A DNA stretch of 17,390 nucleotides. Source: Dehalococcoidales bacterium (GTDB lineage: Bacteria; Chloroflexota; Dehalococcoidia; Dehalococcoidales; RBG-16-60-22). Below the pieces are notes generated by a model. That model was given only the letters and a program-made list of their open reading frames with translations, had not been told where the DNA came from and made no database searches. How positions within the stretch are numbered: position 1 is the stretch's first letter; each line of letters opens with the position of its first letter. Both the position numbers and the translations under genes were made by a program. Shown piece by piece: positions 1-7,080 of this stretch. The stretch spans positions 1 through 17,390 of the forward strand of contig JAUVXN010000018.1 in NCBI GenBank assembly GCA_030603605.1. Reading direction: 5' to 3'.

Positions 1-470
1 AGTGCCGCATGAAGTATCAAGCCAAAGAAAATGAGATAGCCAAAGACATGGATACCCACCGCCACCGGAGCCTGGTCAATGCTGGCAAAGGGTATTTTGG
101 GTGTTAGCTTATCAAGAAAGTAGAAAAGGGCTATACCTATAAGCATACTTACCAGGAAGCTTATTGCTAGCAGCCCTAGCCTTCTAAAATCAAAAAAGTA
201 TCCGAGTAGTGGGCCGCCAATCACAGTTGGGGCGGTAATAGCCCCGTGGATGACAAGACCGACCAGGATAAAAAAGCCAGCAATGAATAGCCCGGTGGCA
301 ACCGGACTCTCTCCTATGCGCTGGCGGTGTGGAATATGCGGGGTAAGAGCATCCAGCGCCCTAACTCCAAGCCAGGCAAAAATAGTACAGATAAGGACCA
401 ACCATACAGTTCTAGCCATCCATAGTAGCACCATCAGCCAGAAGGGAATCGCTAAACCTAGCTCGTTCAT
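1..470 (-). CDS. DUF350-type membrane protein, partial (3' end beyond window)
   Basis: The minus strand is open from ATG 470 to the window edge, giving 156 codons with no stop. The start is supported by an AAGGAGGA ribosome site 6 bases upstream. The protein is very hydrophobic and contains an internal duplication: LDALTPHIPH...ESPVATGLFIAGFFI...HGA near residues 41-80 recurs as LDKLTPKIPF...QAPVAVGIHVFGYLI...HAA near residues 117-155. Two copies of an LTPxI motif followed by a transmembrane helix is the layout I recognise from DUF350 (YjfL/UPF0719-like) proteins, whose function is poorly known. It lies 18 bases after the SpoIIM-family gene on the same strand and is probably co-transcribed. 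The true C-terminus is outside the window. The family call is from memory of the pattern. Confidence 0.72.
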   Translation of the reverse strand, partial: MNELGLAIPFWLMVLLWMARTVWLVLICTIFAWLGVRALDALTPHIPHRQRIGESPVATGLFIAGFFILVGLVIHGAITAPTVIGGPLLGYFFDFRRLGLLAISFLVSMLIGIALFYFLDKLTPKIPFASIDQAPVAVGIHVFGYLIFFGLILHAA

Positions 471-488
471 AGAATATCCTCCTTCATA

Positions 489-1037
489 TTAGGTTAGAAA
501 CAATGGCGTAACATATGTCTCGATGATAGCTGCTGGCAGAAGCAAGGTGCAGGCTATCAGGAGATACCTTAAATTCTGTTTCAGGCCGGGCAGCAGTAAA
601 TCTTTCTTCTCCTTTGAAACCAGGGCTACTATTATTAGTGCACCGGAGCTAAGAGCTGCTGCCTCACCCATGATTAGAGCCGGGAGTTCAAAAATGCCGT
701 GAGGCAGTAAACCAGCTAATAGAAGACCAAGTGATTCTTCTTGAACTACGGCTACCGAGATGAAAGAGATAAGCCAGCCATTGACAGTCAAAGCCAAGAT
801 AGGTACCAGGCAAAGGATTGGACTGAATACGAAGCTTATCAGCAGGGCGGAAACATTCTTCAGAAAGATAAATATGGCAGTGGTTACTTGGAACGGTTCT
901 AAGATAGCCGCCAGCTCTCTAATGGCAGCCAGGTCTTCACTAAAAAGTTCGACGATGCTAACCGGCGTCGCCAAACCTAAGGCAATACCGACACCAAATA
1001 AACCAATAGCAACGAATATCCACCTTTTATAGCTCAT
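489..1037 (-). CDS. SpoIIM family integral membrane protein
   Basis: This 182-residue protein has about five hydrophobic segments: residues 7-25, about 48-70, about 74-95, about 103-125 and about 155-180. The LLPHGIFELPALIMGEAAAL stretch near residues 109-128 is the hallmark of the stage II sporulation protein M family. In sporulating Firmicutes SpoIIM belongs to the DMP engulfment complex, but the family is common in non-sporulating bacteria and archaea, where its role is unclear. An AGGAGAGG ribosome site lies 8 bases before the ATG. It follows the nitroreductase gene by 18 bases and precedes the DUF350-type gene by 18 bases, which suggests one transcript. No sporulation gene is nearby, so a sporulation role is not implied. 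Confidence 0.82.
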   Translation of the reverse strand: MSYKRWIFVAIGLFGVGIALGLATPVSIVELFSEDLAAIRELAAILEPFQVTTAIFIFLKNVSALLISFVFSPILCLVPILALTVNGWLISFISVAVVQEESLGLLLAGLLPHGIFELPALIMGEAAALSSGALIIVALVSKEKKDLLLPGLKQNLRYLLIACTLLLPAAIIETYVTPLFLT

Positions 1038-1055
1038 ATAAGTAGCCTCTCCTGA

Positions 1056-1613
1056 TTAGCGCCCGTATTTATCATAAAAGACAATTTCAGCAAGTTCTTT
1101 TCTTGGTCTCGGGTTACGTATCTGGTCAGGGTAACCAAGGGGAGTCATCTCTACCACACAATAACCCTCCGGTACTTCCAAAATGTTTGCCGCTTTTTTG
1201 GCATCAAAACCCCCAACATGCACTGTGCCCAACCCCAGCGAGTGGGCAGCTAATACCAGATTTTGCATAGCTAATGCCACATCAAACATAAACCAGTCGC
1301 CCTTATCTGTAGCTGGCACTCCATTAGCGCAACCTGATTTACTCAGCTCGGCGCAGGCTACAATAACTATCGGTGCATTTCTAATAGCCCCAAGGGCTGG
1401 GTTAGTATACCTATTAGTATCCCTAAGCGTGCTAGCCAGTTCAGCTTTTATACGACTATCCCGCACCACGATAAATCGCCAGCATTGGGTATTAGCCCAG
1501 GACGGTGCCCAGCGGGCAGCTTCCAGAACCGTCTCTAAAGTATTGTCATCTATCGGGTCAGTCTTATACTTACGAATACTTCTCCTGGTTCTAATTGCTT
1601 CCAGAACTTCCAA
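1056..1613 (-). CDS. Nitroreductase family FMN oxidoreductase
   Basis: A 185-residue FMN-dependent NAD(P)H oxidoreductase of the nitroreductase superfamily; such enzymes reduce nitro compounds, quinones or flavins, and the substrate here is unknown. Visible family features are RRSIRKY near the N-terminus (FMN phosphate contacts), EAARWAPSWANTQCWRFIVV, a central LVLAAHSLGLGTVHVGGF segment and the C-terminal PLGYPD motif. The frame extends up to an ATG at 1688, which would overlap the methyltransferase gene by 50 bases. I prefer TTG 1613: an AAGGAGA ribosome site lies 5 bases upstream, and the conserved domain begins directly there (EVLEAIRTRRSIRKY). That start leaves a clean 25-base gap after the methyltransferase stop. 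Confidence 0.88.
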   Translation of the reverse strand: MEVLEAIRTRRSIRKYKTDPIDDNTLETVLEAARWAPSWANTQCWRFIVVRDSRIKAELASTLRDTNRYTNPALGAIRNAPIVIVACAELSKSGCANGVPATDKGDWFMFDVALAMQNLVLAAHSLGLGTVHVGGFDAKKAANILEVPEGYCVVEMTPLGYPDQIRNPRPRKELAEIVFYDKYGR

Positions 1614-1638
1614 TGTTATCTCCTTATAACCAGACTTC

Positions 1639-2274
1639 TTATTCTTCCCAGGCATTCTTGCCGATAAGGGAGACAAAGCGGCAGCCACCTAAATTCTGAA
1701 CTTTATTCCTCTTTCTATGCCTGGTGATTTTACATAATTCCTGCAAGTAGCGGGAGCCTACCGGAATTACCATCCGTCCACCGACGGCTAGTTGAGCTAG
1801 AAGGTCGGGTGGTACCCTTGGCGCACCAGCGGTAACCATTATGGCATCATAGGGTGCCCCCCTCAGCCACCCCATGGTTTCCTCAGCAAGGTGTATCTCA
1901 ATATTGCTATAGCCCAGGCTATTCAGTACGCGATTGGCTGCCTTAGCCAAAGGGGGCAAACGCTCTACTGTAATCACTAACCCGGCTAACTCAGCAAGAA
2001 GAGCTGCCTGATAGCCACTGCCGGTGCCTATTTCCAGCACTTTTTCACTGCCGGTAAGTTCCAGTGCCCCGGTCATAAGAGCAATAATAAAAGGTTGTGA
2101 AATTGTCTGCTCCAACCCGATAGGCAGTGGAATATCTTCATAGGCCAAGTGCCGACTTTCTGGTGGCACGAAACGTTCCCGGGGTATATGGGCCATAACG
2201 GCTAATACCCGCTTATCTTTAATCTCGGCACTAAGGTGCTCAATTAACCTGGCTCTTGCTGCTTCAAAATCCAT
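1639..2274 (-). CDS. pcm: Protein-L-isoaspartate O-methyltransferase (PCMT) family
   Basis: At 211 residues it matches the usual PCMT length. The family uses S-adenosylmethionine to methylate isoaspartyl residues in damaged proteins and starts their repair in the cytoplasm. Seen in the sequence: PRERFVP near residue 31, EQTISQPFI at 55-63 (substrate-side loop), SAM motif I VLEIGTGSGYQAALLAEL at 79-96, PYDAIMVTAGAP at 141-152, and GGRMVIPVG at 165-173. The usual G-D-G-T/S-x-G segment is degenerate here, reading AEETMGW at 130-136, so substrate binding may differ. The gap to the upstream gene is 19 bases, and no strong ribosome site is visible before the ATG. Confidence 0.88.
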   Translation of the reverse strand: MDFEAARARLIEHLSAEIKDKRVLAVMAHIPRERFVPPESRHLAYEDIPLPIGLEQTISQPFIIALMTGALELTGSEKVLEIGTGSGYQAALLAELAGLVITVERLPPLAKAANRVLNSLGYSNIEIHLAEETMGWLRGAPYDAIMVTAGAPRVPPDLLAQLAVGGRMVIPVGSRYLQELCKITRHRKRNKVQNLGGCRFVSLIGKNAWEE

Positions 2275-2293
2275 AATAACCGTCAGGACAAGG

Positions 2294-2572
2294 CTAGGAT
2301 ATAACTAAAGCTAGCACAATGAGAATAACCAACATTATCCCGCCCAGAATACCGAATCTCCGCAGCTCGGCAACTATATAAGGGTATCGGGCTGGGGATA
2401 GTTTTGCCATCGGGGTTGGCACACTTACTGGGGGAGCTGACAACGGGGGAGAGACAACTGACTTACTGGTTTGAGCAACTGCTCGCTGCTGGGCAGCTGT
2501 AGCTGAAAAGCTCTGCCGACTCTTCCTTCTCTTGCTTTGGAGTACCTTGATACGCCGTGATTTTTTAGGCAT
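2294..2572 (-). CDS. Small basic tail-anchored membrane protein, unknown function
   Basis: A 92-residue protein with three zones: a highly basic N-terminus (MPKKSRRIKVLQSKRRKSRQ), a Ser/Pro/Ala-rich linker at about residues 20-60, and a single hydrophobic helix at the extreme C-terminus (about 73-92). This suggests a cytoplasmic nucleic-acid- or ribosome-like basic head tethered to the membrane. I do not recognise the family. An AAAGGA ribosome site lies 8 bases upstream of ATG. The gene sits 12 bases after the recombinase stop and 19 bases before the methyltransferase, so it belongs to the same leftward transcript. Its placement between two clear genes in tight spacing supports it being real. 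Confidence 0.7.
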   Translation of the reverse strand: MPKKSRRIKVLQSKRRKSRQSFSATAAQQRAVAQTSKSVVSPPLSAPPVSVPTPMAKLSPARYPYIVAELRRFGILGGIMLVILIVLALVIS

Positions 2573-2584
2573 TTGGCATTTCCT

Positions 2585-3523
2585 TTACTCGTAACCAGAA
2601 TTCTTTACACGTTGCTTAGCCCGGGGGTGGGACTTTTCATAGGTGCGCCGGATATGCTCTGTAGTCAGATGGGTATAAACCTGCGTGGTGGATATGTTGG
2701 CATGCCCCAGCAATTCTTGAACCGCTCTCAGGTCGGCGCCACCACTCAACATATGAGTGGCAAAGCTATGCCTCAGGGTGTGGGGGCTAATTTGAGGACC
2801 TAGGTTGGCTGATTTGGCGTACTCTTTCAGCTTTTGCCAGAAGCCCTGTCTGGTCAGCCTCTCCCCACGGGGATTGAGGAAAAGAGCCGGCCCTTCCTTG
2901 TTATGTGCCAGTTTAGGGCGGGTTTCCTCTGTGTATTCCTTCACCGCTCTGGCTGCCTGTTCATAAATAGGGATAACGCGCTCTTTATGCCCCTTACCAA
3001 AGCAGCGCACATAGCCGCCATCCATATCTACATCACCCAAGTTTAAGGACACCAGCTCGCTTATTCTCATGCCACTGGCATATAGTAACTCCAGCATCGC
3101 CTTGTCCCTTTTTGCTTCTAGTGTAGATAGCTTGGCCGGCTGGTCTAACAATTGGCGAACCTGGCTGATTGAGATGGGCTTGGGTAATGACTTCCCTACG
3201 CTGGGCGAACTCATATTCTCTGTCGGGTTGGTCTTGATAATGCCCTCAGCCACCATAAAGCCGAAGAAAGACCTGGTGGCAGCTACTTTGCGAGCTATGG
3301 TGGTAGGAACATAGCCTCTCTCCTTAAGGTCAAGCATATAGCTCAGCATCTCCTGCCGACTGAAGTTAGCCCATGACGGCACCAGGACTTGCTTGGTCGC
3401 CTCCTTCTCGGCGAAGCCAGCTAATTGATACAGGTCATTTCGGTAGGCAGCTATCGTGTTTTCCGAAAAGCCTTTCTCCACGCCCAGATAATTCAGAAAA
3501 CTTTCAATTTCTTCTCTCAACAT
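2585..3523 (-). CDS. Tyrosine recombinase, XerC/XerD family
   Basis: A 312-residue site-specific recombinase, close to the usual 300 residues of XerC/XerD. The N-terminal SAM-like core-binding domain covers about residues 1-95 and the catalytic domain about 117-300. All catalytic residues are present: Arg153 (GMRISEL), a beta-hairpin Lys near 177 (GKGHKERVIP), His248 and Arg251 (HTLRHSF), His274 (LLGHANISTTQ) and Tyr283 (VYTHL). The LRAVQELLGHANIST and YEKSHPRAK stretches look slightly more XerC-like than XerD-like. It probably resolves chromosome dimers, but no dif-like site was found nearby. It is the first gene of the leftward run, behind a recognisable promoter. A GAGGTG ribosome site is very close to the ATG, so the following TTG codon could also serve as the start. 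Confidence 0.9.
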   Translation of the reverse strand: MLREEIESFLNYLGVEKGFSENTIAAYRNDLYQLAGFAEKEATKQVLVPSWANFSRQEMLSYMLDLKERGYVPTTIARKVAATRSFFGFMVAEGIIKTNPTENMSSPSVGKSLPKPISISQVRQLLDQPAKLSTLEAKRDKAMLELLYASGMRISELVSLNLGDVDMDGGYVRCFGKGHKERVIPIYEQAARAVKEYTEETRPKLAHNKEGPALFLNPRGERLTRQGFWQKLKEYAKSANLGPQISPHTLRHSFATHMLSGGADLRAVQELLGHANISTTQVYTHLTTEHIRRTYEKSHPRAKQRVKNSGYE

Positions 3524-3563
3524 GCCACCTCACTATTAGATAATTTACTTAATCAGCGAATGA

Positions 3564-3592
3564 ATTTTACCACTTTCCCCACCATGTGTCTA
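3564..3592 (-). promoter_or_regulatory. Sigma-70-type promoter for the leftward gene run
   Basis: On the minus strand, TAGACA (3592-3587) is followed by a 17-base spacer and TAAAAT (3569-3564). Each hexamer matches the consensus at 5 of 6 bases. Transcription would start near 3557, giving a leader of about 34 bases before the recombinase ATG at 3523. Confidence 0.6.
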
Positions 3593-3669
3593 GTTTATGT
3601 CAACATATCTGCACAAGTTAATCACACTTTTCGCATTTTCCCTAAATCTAGTCTGAATCTTTATAACAT

Positions 3670-3716
3670 ACCTGATAAACCTATAAAAGAGCTATAGCGA
3701 AAAACGCTTATCAGGT
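3670..3716. repeat. Inverted repeat with inner hairpin in the xer/pilB divergent region
   Basis: ACCTGATAA (3670-3678) and TTATCAGGT (3708-3716) are perfect 9-base inverted copies. Between them lies a small hairpin, AGCG-AAAAA-CGCT (3696-3708). The element sits about 140 bases ahead of pilB in a 332-base region otherwise without genes. It could be an operator pair or part of a structured leader. No known family was recognised. Confidence 0.5.
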
Positions 3717-3778
3717 TGTTATCTGCTCAAGGCTTTCACCATGCTTAGTACTACTAATTACCCATGACCAAAAAGCTA

Positions 3779-3807
3779 TTGTAAACAAAGGAGAGGCTAT
3801 TTAAGAT
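3779..3807 (+). promoter_or_regulatory. Weak candidate promoter for the pilus operon
   Basis: TTGTAA (3779-3784), a 17-base spacer and TAAGAT (3802-3807) resemble a sigma-70 promoter, with about 4 of 6 matches in each box. It would start transcription inside or at the edge of the hairpin at 3809-3833. No better candidate was seen in 3601-3855. Confidence 0.3.
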
Positions 3808-3808
3808 A

Positions 3809-3833
3809 GGATTGCGGAGAAAGTCTGCAGTCC
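3809..3833 (+). promoter_or_regulatory. Strong hairpin immediately upstream of pilB
   Basis: GGATTGCGGA (3809-3818) pairs with TCTGCAGTCC (3824-3833) through 10 base pairs, including G-U pairs, closing a GAAAG loop. It ends 6 bases before the AGGAG ribosome site (3840-3844), itself 11 bases from the pilB ATG. Flanking GGCT (3795-3798) and AGCC near 3843-3846 could close an outer stem. It does not fit the c-di-GMP-I riboswitch pattern as I remember it. Confidence 0.45.
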
Positions 3834-3855
3834 CAAAAGAGGAGCCGAGCTAGCG

Positions 3856-5376
3856 ATGCCAGATGTTCCTTTAAGAGAGCCTCGGCCCAGGTTGAGAAAA
3901 CACTTGCCTCAGCCTGAGGCCCTACAGTTGATTCCGGAGGCAATGGCTAGGCAATACACCGCCATACCCCTGGAGTTAAATGGTGATGTCCTGCAGGTAG
4001 CCATGGCAAACCCATCAGATATCCTTGCCTTAGAGGCTTTGGCAACACAGAGCCAGATGCGCATAGAGCCTGAGATAGCTGGTGCTGAGGAAATTCAAGA
4101 GGCTATTGACTTCAATTATCAGTCCTACGATGAAATAGAGAAGCAGATTTCAAGCATCTCGTTACCGAGTGAGACAATTGAAGAGCGAATTAGACTGGAT
4201 ACAGTTACCGATGCCCCTGTAGCCCGGGCTCTCACCCTTATTATAGATGAAGCGGTAAAAGCTCGTGCCTCTGACATCCATCTTCAGCCACAGGAAGATA
4301 AACTGCGAGTACGCTATCGCATTGATGGCGCCCTGCACGATATGCTTTCCCTGCCTCTGGTGACGGCTACCCCGCTTATTTCTCGAATTAAAATCCTGGC
4401 TAATATGAATATCGCTGACCACCATCGTCCTCAGGATGGTCAGTTCTCCGTTAAAACGAAAGGTCGTCGGTCAATAGATATTCGGGTTGGAATTATAGCC
4501 ACTGTCTATGGTGAGTCGGTAGCGTTGCGGCTTCTCGATAAATCTAAAGCTATTATGAGCCTAACAGAACTGGGTTTTCTTCCCGAAAGTCTGGCAAAGT
4601 ACGAAGAGATGCTTAAAGTTCCCTACGGTATGATTTTGGTCAGCGGTCCTACCGGTGCCGGTAAAACCACCACACTTTATGCTTCAGTCAATTGCCTTGA
4701 CTGCAATGGACGCAACATCATTACTATTGAAGACCCGGTGGAGTATCGGTTTAAGGATATTAGTCAGATTCAGGTTAATCCTCGAGCTGGTCTTACTTTT
4801 GCCAGTGGACTTAGATCCATACTGCGTCTTGACCCGGATGTGATATTAGTCGGTGAGATACGTGACGCCGAGACAGCAAATATTGCTATACAGTCGGCTC
4901 TCACCGGGCATCTGGTGCTATCTTCAGTCCATGCCAATGACGCTTTAGGCGTAGTCTTCCGCCTCCTTGATTTAGGTGTCGAACCATTTCTGGTATCCTC
5001 GGCGCTTATCGGTGTGGTTGCGCAGCGAATGGTGCGGTGCATTTGCCCCGATTGCGCTCGTCCAGTTGTTGCCCCTTTGATAGAGCAGATGACCTATAAG
5101 AAAGAAATCGGTAAGGAACGAAGTGAATTCCTCTATGGTAGCGGTTGTAAATCATGCGCCCATACTGGCCACCAGGGGCGAACCGGAATTTTTGAAATAC
5201 TGCATGTGAGCGACGAGATAAGGGCAACGCTGCTCAATGGCACTACCGCTACTCAACTACGCACCCAGGCACTTAAAGAGGGAATGGTACCTTTGATTAG
5301 AGATGGGATGTTAAAAGTAAAAGCAAATGTTACTACCCCTTCCGAAGTCTTGCGTAATGCCTATACTGTAGACTAG
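3856..5376 (+). CDS. pilB: Type IV pilus assembly ATPase PilB (GspE family)
   Basis: A 506-residue cytoplasmic hexameric ATPase that powers pilus polymerisation together with PilC. Residues about 20-90 match the second half of the GspE/MshE N-terminal domain (LIPEAMARQYTAIPLELNGDVLQVAMANPSD...). The ATPase core has Walker A GPTGAGKT at 264-271, an Asp box near 293, Walker B RLDPDVILVGEIRD at 324-337 and a His box LVLSSVHAND at 353-362. The zinc-binding tetracysteine is Cys397, Cys400, Cys431 and Cys434 (CPDC...CKSC). The protein is shorter than typical PilB (about 560) because the first helical half of the N-terminal domain is missing. It heads the pilus operon; pilC follows 64 bases downstream. 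Confidence 0.95.
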   Translation: MPDVPLREPRPRLRKHLPQPEALQLIPEAMARQYTAIPLELNGDVLQVAMANPSDILALEALATQSQMRIEPEIAGAEEIQEAIDFNYQSYDEIEKQISSISLPSETIEERIRLDTVTDAPVARALTLIIDEAVKARASDIHLQPQEDKLRVRYRIDGALHDMLSLPLVTATPLISRIKILANMNIADHHRPQDGQFSVKTKGRRSIDIRVGIIATVYGESVALRLLDKSKAIMSLTELGFLPESLAKYEEMLKVPYGMILVSGPTGAGKTTTLYASVNCLDCNGRNIITIEDPVEYRFKDISQIQVNPRAGLTFASGLRSILRLDPDVILVGEIRDAETANIAIQSALTGHLVLSSVHANDALGVVFRLLDLGVEPFLVSSALIGVVAQRMVRCICPDCARPVVAPLIEQMTYKKEIGKERSEFLYGSGCKSCAHTGHQGRTGIFEILHVSDEIRATLLNGTTATQLRTQALKEGMVPLIRDGMLKVKANVTTPSEVLRNAYTVD

Positions 5377-5440
5377 TAACAGGTCATCTAAGCTCACCAA
5401 AGAGAAACCTAAGATGAAATGCATTGGGGGTGGTGTTTAA

Positions 5441-6646
5441 ATAGTTTATCAATATATAGCCTATAACGAGAGCGGAGAGGTAGTCAAAGGCAGGTTATCG
5501 GCGGCAAGCGAAGAGGCAGCCACTGAAGTGTTGAGTTATGCCGGTTACCAGGCAATTAACCTGAAACAGTTTATCCCGTTTTTTAGCCTGGACAGGCTAT
5601 TGGAAAGCTTGTCCCAGGTAAAGCCAGCCGAGATAATACTCTTCTACCGCAATCTAGCCTTGCTTCTTGAATCTGGCGTAGACATCGTTACCTCTCTGGA
5701 GTTGTTGCGGGACCAAGCCTCCAATTACGCACTAAAGAGGGTTTTGGGGGAAGTAATCTCAGACCTTCGCGGTGGCAATCAGTTCTCGTCAGCTCTAGGC
5801 AAGCATCCTGGAATCTTCTCTCCGGTTTATTGCCAGCTAGTGGGCGTGGGTGAACAGAGCGGCGGTCTTGAGACAGTGCTAAGGCAGATAGCTGATTATA
5901 TGGAGAAGGAAGCTGCTGCCACCAAGGAAATTAAGAGCGCCCTTATGTATCCGGTCATTACCGCTATTGTAACTGTTGTGGTGATAGGTATACTGGTCAT
6001 TTTTGTGTTACCGGGTTTTGGTAGTTTATATAGCGCGCTTGGAGTTGATTTACCACTTCCAGTCAGGATACTCAATACCATTGCCAGTAAGGCTCAGAGT
6101 AACGGGCTTTATCTTCTGTTGGCGGTATTTCTTATCGTCGGCTCGGCTCTCATCTATATCAAGACTCCAGCCGGCAGATACAAGCGGGATAAATTGTTCC
6201 TCAGCCTACCAGTAGTGGGGCGAGTGACTCACCTCGGTGAGCTTGCCCGCTGCTGCCGAAGCATATCCCTATTGTTCCGTGCCGGCCTGCCCTTAACTGA
6301 AGTTATGTCCATGGTTATTAAGGGCAGTGGTAATAGAGTAATGGCTAAGGCGCTTATTGATGTCCAGCAAGGTATGATCAAAGGTGAAGGCTTATCCCGG
6401 CCAATGGCAAAGAACAAACTTTTTTTACCGATGATGGTACAGATGGTCAGGGTTGGTGAGGAAACCGGTAACCTTGATACTACTTTGCTGGCGGTAGCTC
6501 GAAGCTATGAGACTGAAGTCGAAGATAGGACCCGTTCCCTCATCGCGCTTATTCAACCAGTCATGACGCTGATTATCGGTGGGATAATCGGCCTTATTGC
6601 CTTATCCTTGACTTCAGCTATGTATTCTATGTATGGAGGGTTCTAG
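5441..6646 (+). CDS. pilC: Type IV pilus inner-membrane platform protein PilC (GspF family), ATA start proposed
   Basis: With the proposed start this is 401 residues, the normal PilC/GspF length. It is the polytopic platform on which PilB and PilT act. There are two GspF domains (about residues 67-192 and 271-393), each with the paired motif, GEQSGGLE and GEETGNLD. Membrane helices lie near 169-191, 223-240 and 366-394. The first ordinary start codon, GTG 5528, would remove the conserved N-terminus. Codons 5441-5527 read VYQYIAYNESGEVVKG and on, the expected GspF opening, directly after a TAA at 5438. No ATG, GTG or TTG lies in frame there. ATA 5441 sits 7 bases after a GGGGGTGG ribosome-site-like run (5426-5433). 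I infer initiation at ATA, or a recent ATG-to-ATA change. Confidence 0.88.
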   Translation: MVYQYIAYNESGEVVKGRLSAASEEAATEVLSYAGYQAINLKQFIPFFSLDRLLESLSQVKPAEIILFYRNLALLLESGVDIVTSLELLRDQASNYALKRVLGEVISDLRGGNQFSSALGKHPGIFSPVYCQLVGVGEQSGGLETVLRQIADYMEKEAAATKEIKSALMYPVITAIVTVVVIGILVIFVLPGFGSLYSALGVDLPLPVRILNTIASKAQSNGLYLLLAVFLIVGSALIYIKTPAGRYKRDKLFLSLPVVGRVTHLGELARCCRSISLLFRAGLPLTEVMSMVIKGSGNRVMAKALIDVQQGMIKGEGLSRPMAKNKLFLPMMVQMVRVGEETGNLDTTLLAVARSYETEVEDRTRSLIALIQPVMTLIIGGIIGLIALSLTSAMYSMYGGF

Positions 6647-6678
6647 CTCAGGATAAAGGACTTAGTCAGAGGAGGACA

Positions 6679-7080
6679 ATGCGACTGTTTAGAACTTCAA
6701 ACTTATTTGCTCGCCGTGAACGAGGAACAACCCTCATTGAAACAGCGGTGGCTCTGGCTGTTCTGGGTGCAATTGCTGTTACCTTTCTCAGTGGTCTGGC
6801 TACCACCACCAAAGCTGTCGGTCTCACCGATGAGCAAACTACCGCCGAAAGCCTGGCTCAAAGTCAAATGGAGTGGGTTAAGAATGCTAGCTATTCATAT
6901 AACGCCACTGCCTATTCCCCGGCATCAATCCCCGGTGGCAAGGATTATATTAACTATTCAGCTATAATTGCCGCCGAGCCTTTACATGACCCCGATGACG
7001 GCATCCAGAAGATAACCGTTACCGTTAAACGTTCTGATAAAGAGGTAATTAAACTAGAAGGTTACAAGGTGGATAGATGA
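6679..7080 (+). CDS. Minor prepilin, PilV/GspI-like
   Basis: A 133-residue type IV prepilin. A basic leader ends in RERG and is followed by TTLIETAVALAVLGAIAVTFL, giving a PilD cleavage site after Gly16, Thr at position +1 and the essential Glu at +5. The downstream pattern AESLAQSQMEWVKNASYSY resembles PilV/GspI minor pilins, which join the pilus-tip priming complex. An AGAGGAGGA ribosome site stands just before the ATG. The stop codon overlaps the next gene's start (ATGA at 7077-7080), which indicates translational coupling. The small soluble domain makes a major-pilin role possible, but the PilV-like motif argues against it. Confidence 0.82.
   Translation: MRLFRTSNLFARRERGTTLIETAVALAVLGAIAVTFLSGLATTTKAVGLTDEQTTAESLAQSQMEWVKNASYSYNATAYSPASIPGGKDYINYSAIIAAEPLHDPDDGIQKITVTVKRSDKEVIKLEGYKVDR

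Noticed and set aside
250..492. Plus-strand frame of 80 codons at the left edge
   Set aside because: It lies antisense to the DUF350-type gene, which has a ribosome site, membrane helices and an internal repeat; the plus-strand frame has no recognisable features.
1056..1688. Nitroreductase start at ATG 1688
   Set aside because: It would overlap the methyltransferase gene by 50 bases and add a non-conserved N-terminus. TTG 1613 has a well-placed AAGGAGA and begins right at the domain.
3560..3720. dif site for the Xer recombinase
   Set aside because: I looked for two 11-base arms around a 6-base spacer. TTATGTCAACA near 3595 faintly resembles one arm, but the opposite arm is absent.
3779..3855. 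c-di-GMP-I (GEMM) riboswitch ahead of pilB
   Set aside because: The conserved core segments and tetraloop-receptor pattern are not present; only a simple hairpin is seen.
5528..6646. pilC starting at GTG 5528 (372 residues)
   Set aside because: The 29 codons upstream encode the conserved GspF N-terminus, and the ribosome site for GTG 5528 is poor. The shorter form would lack a family-typical segment.
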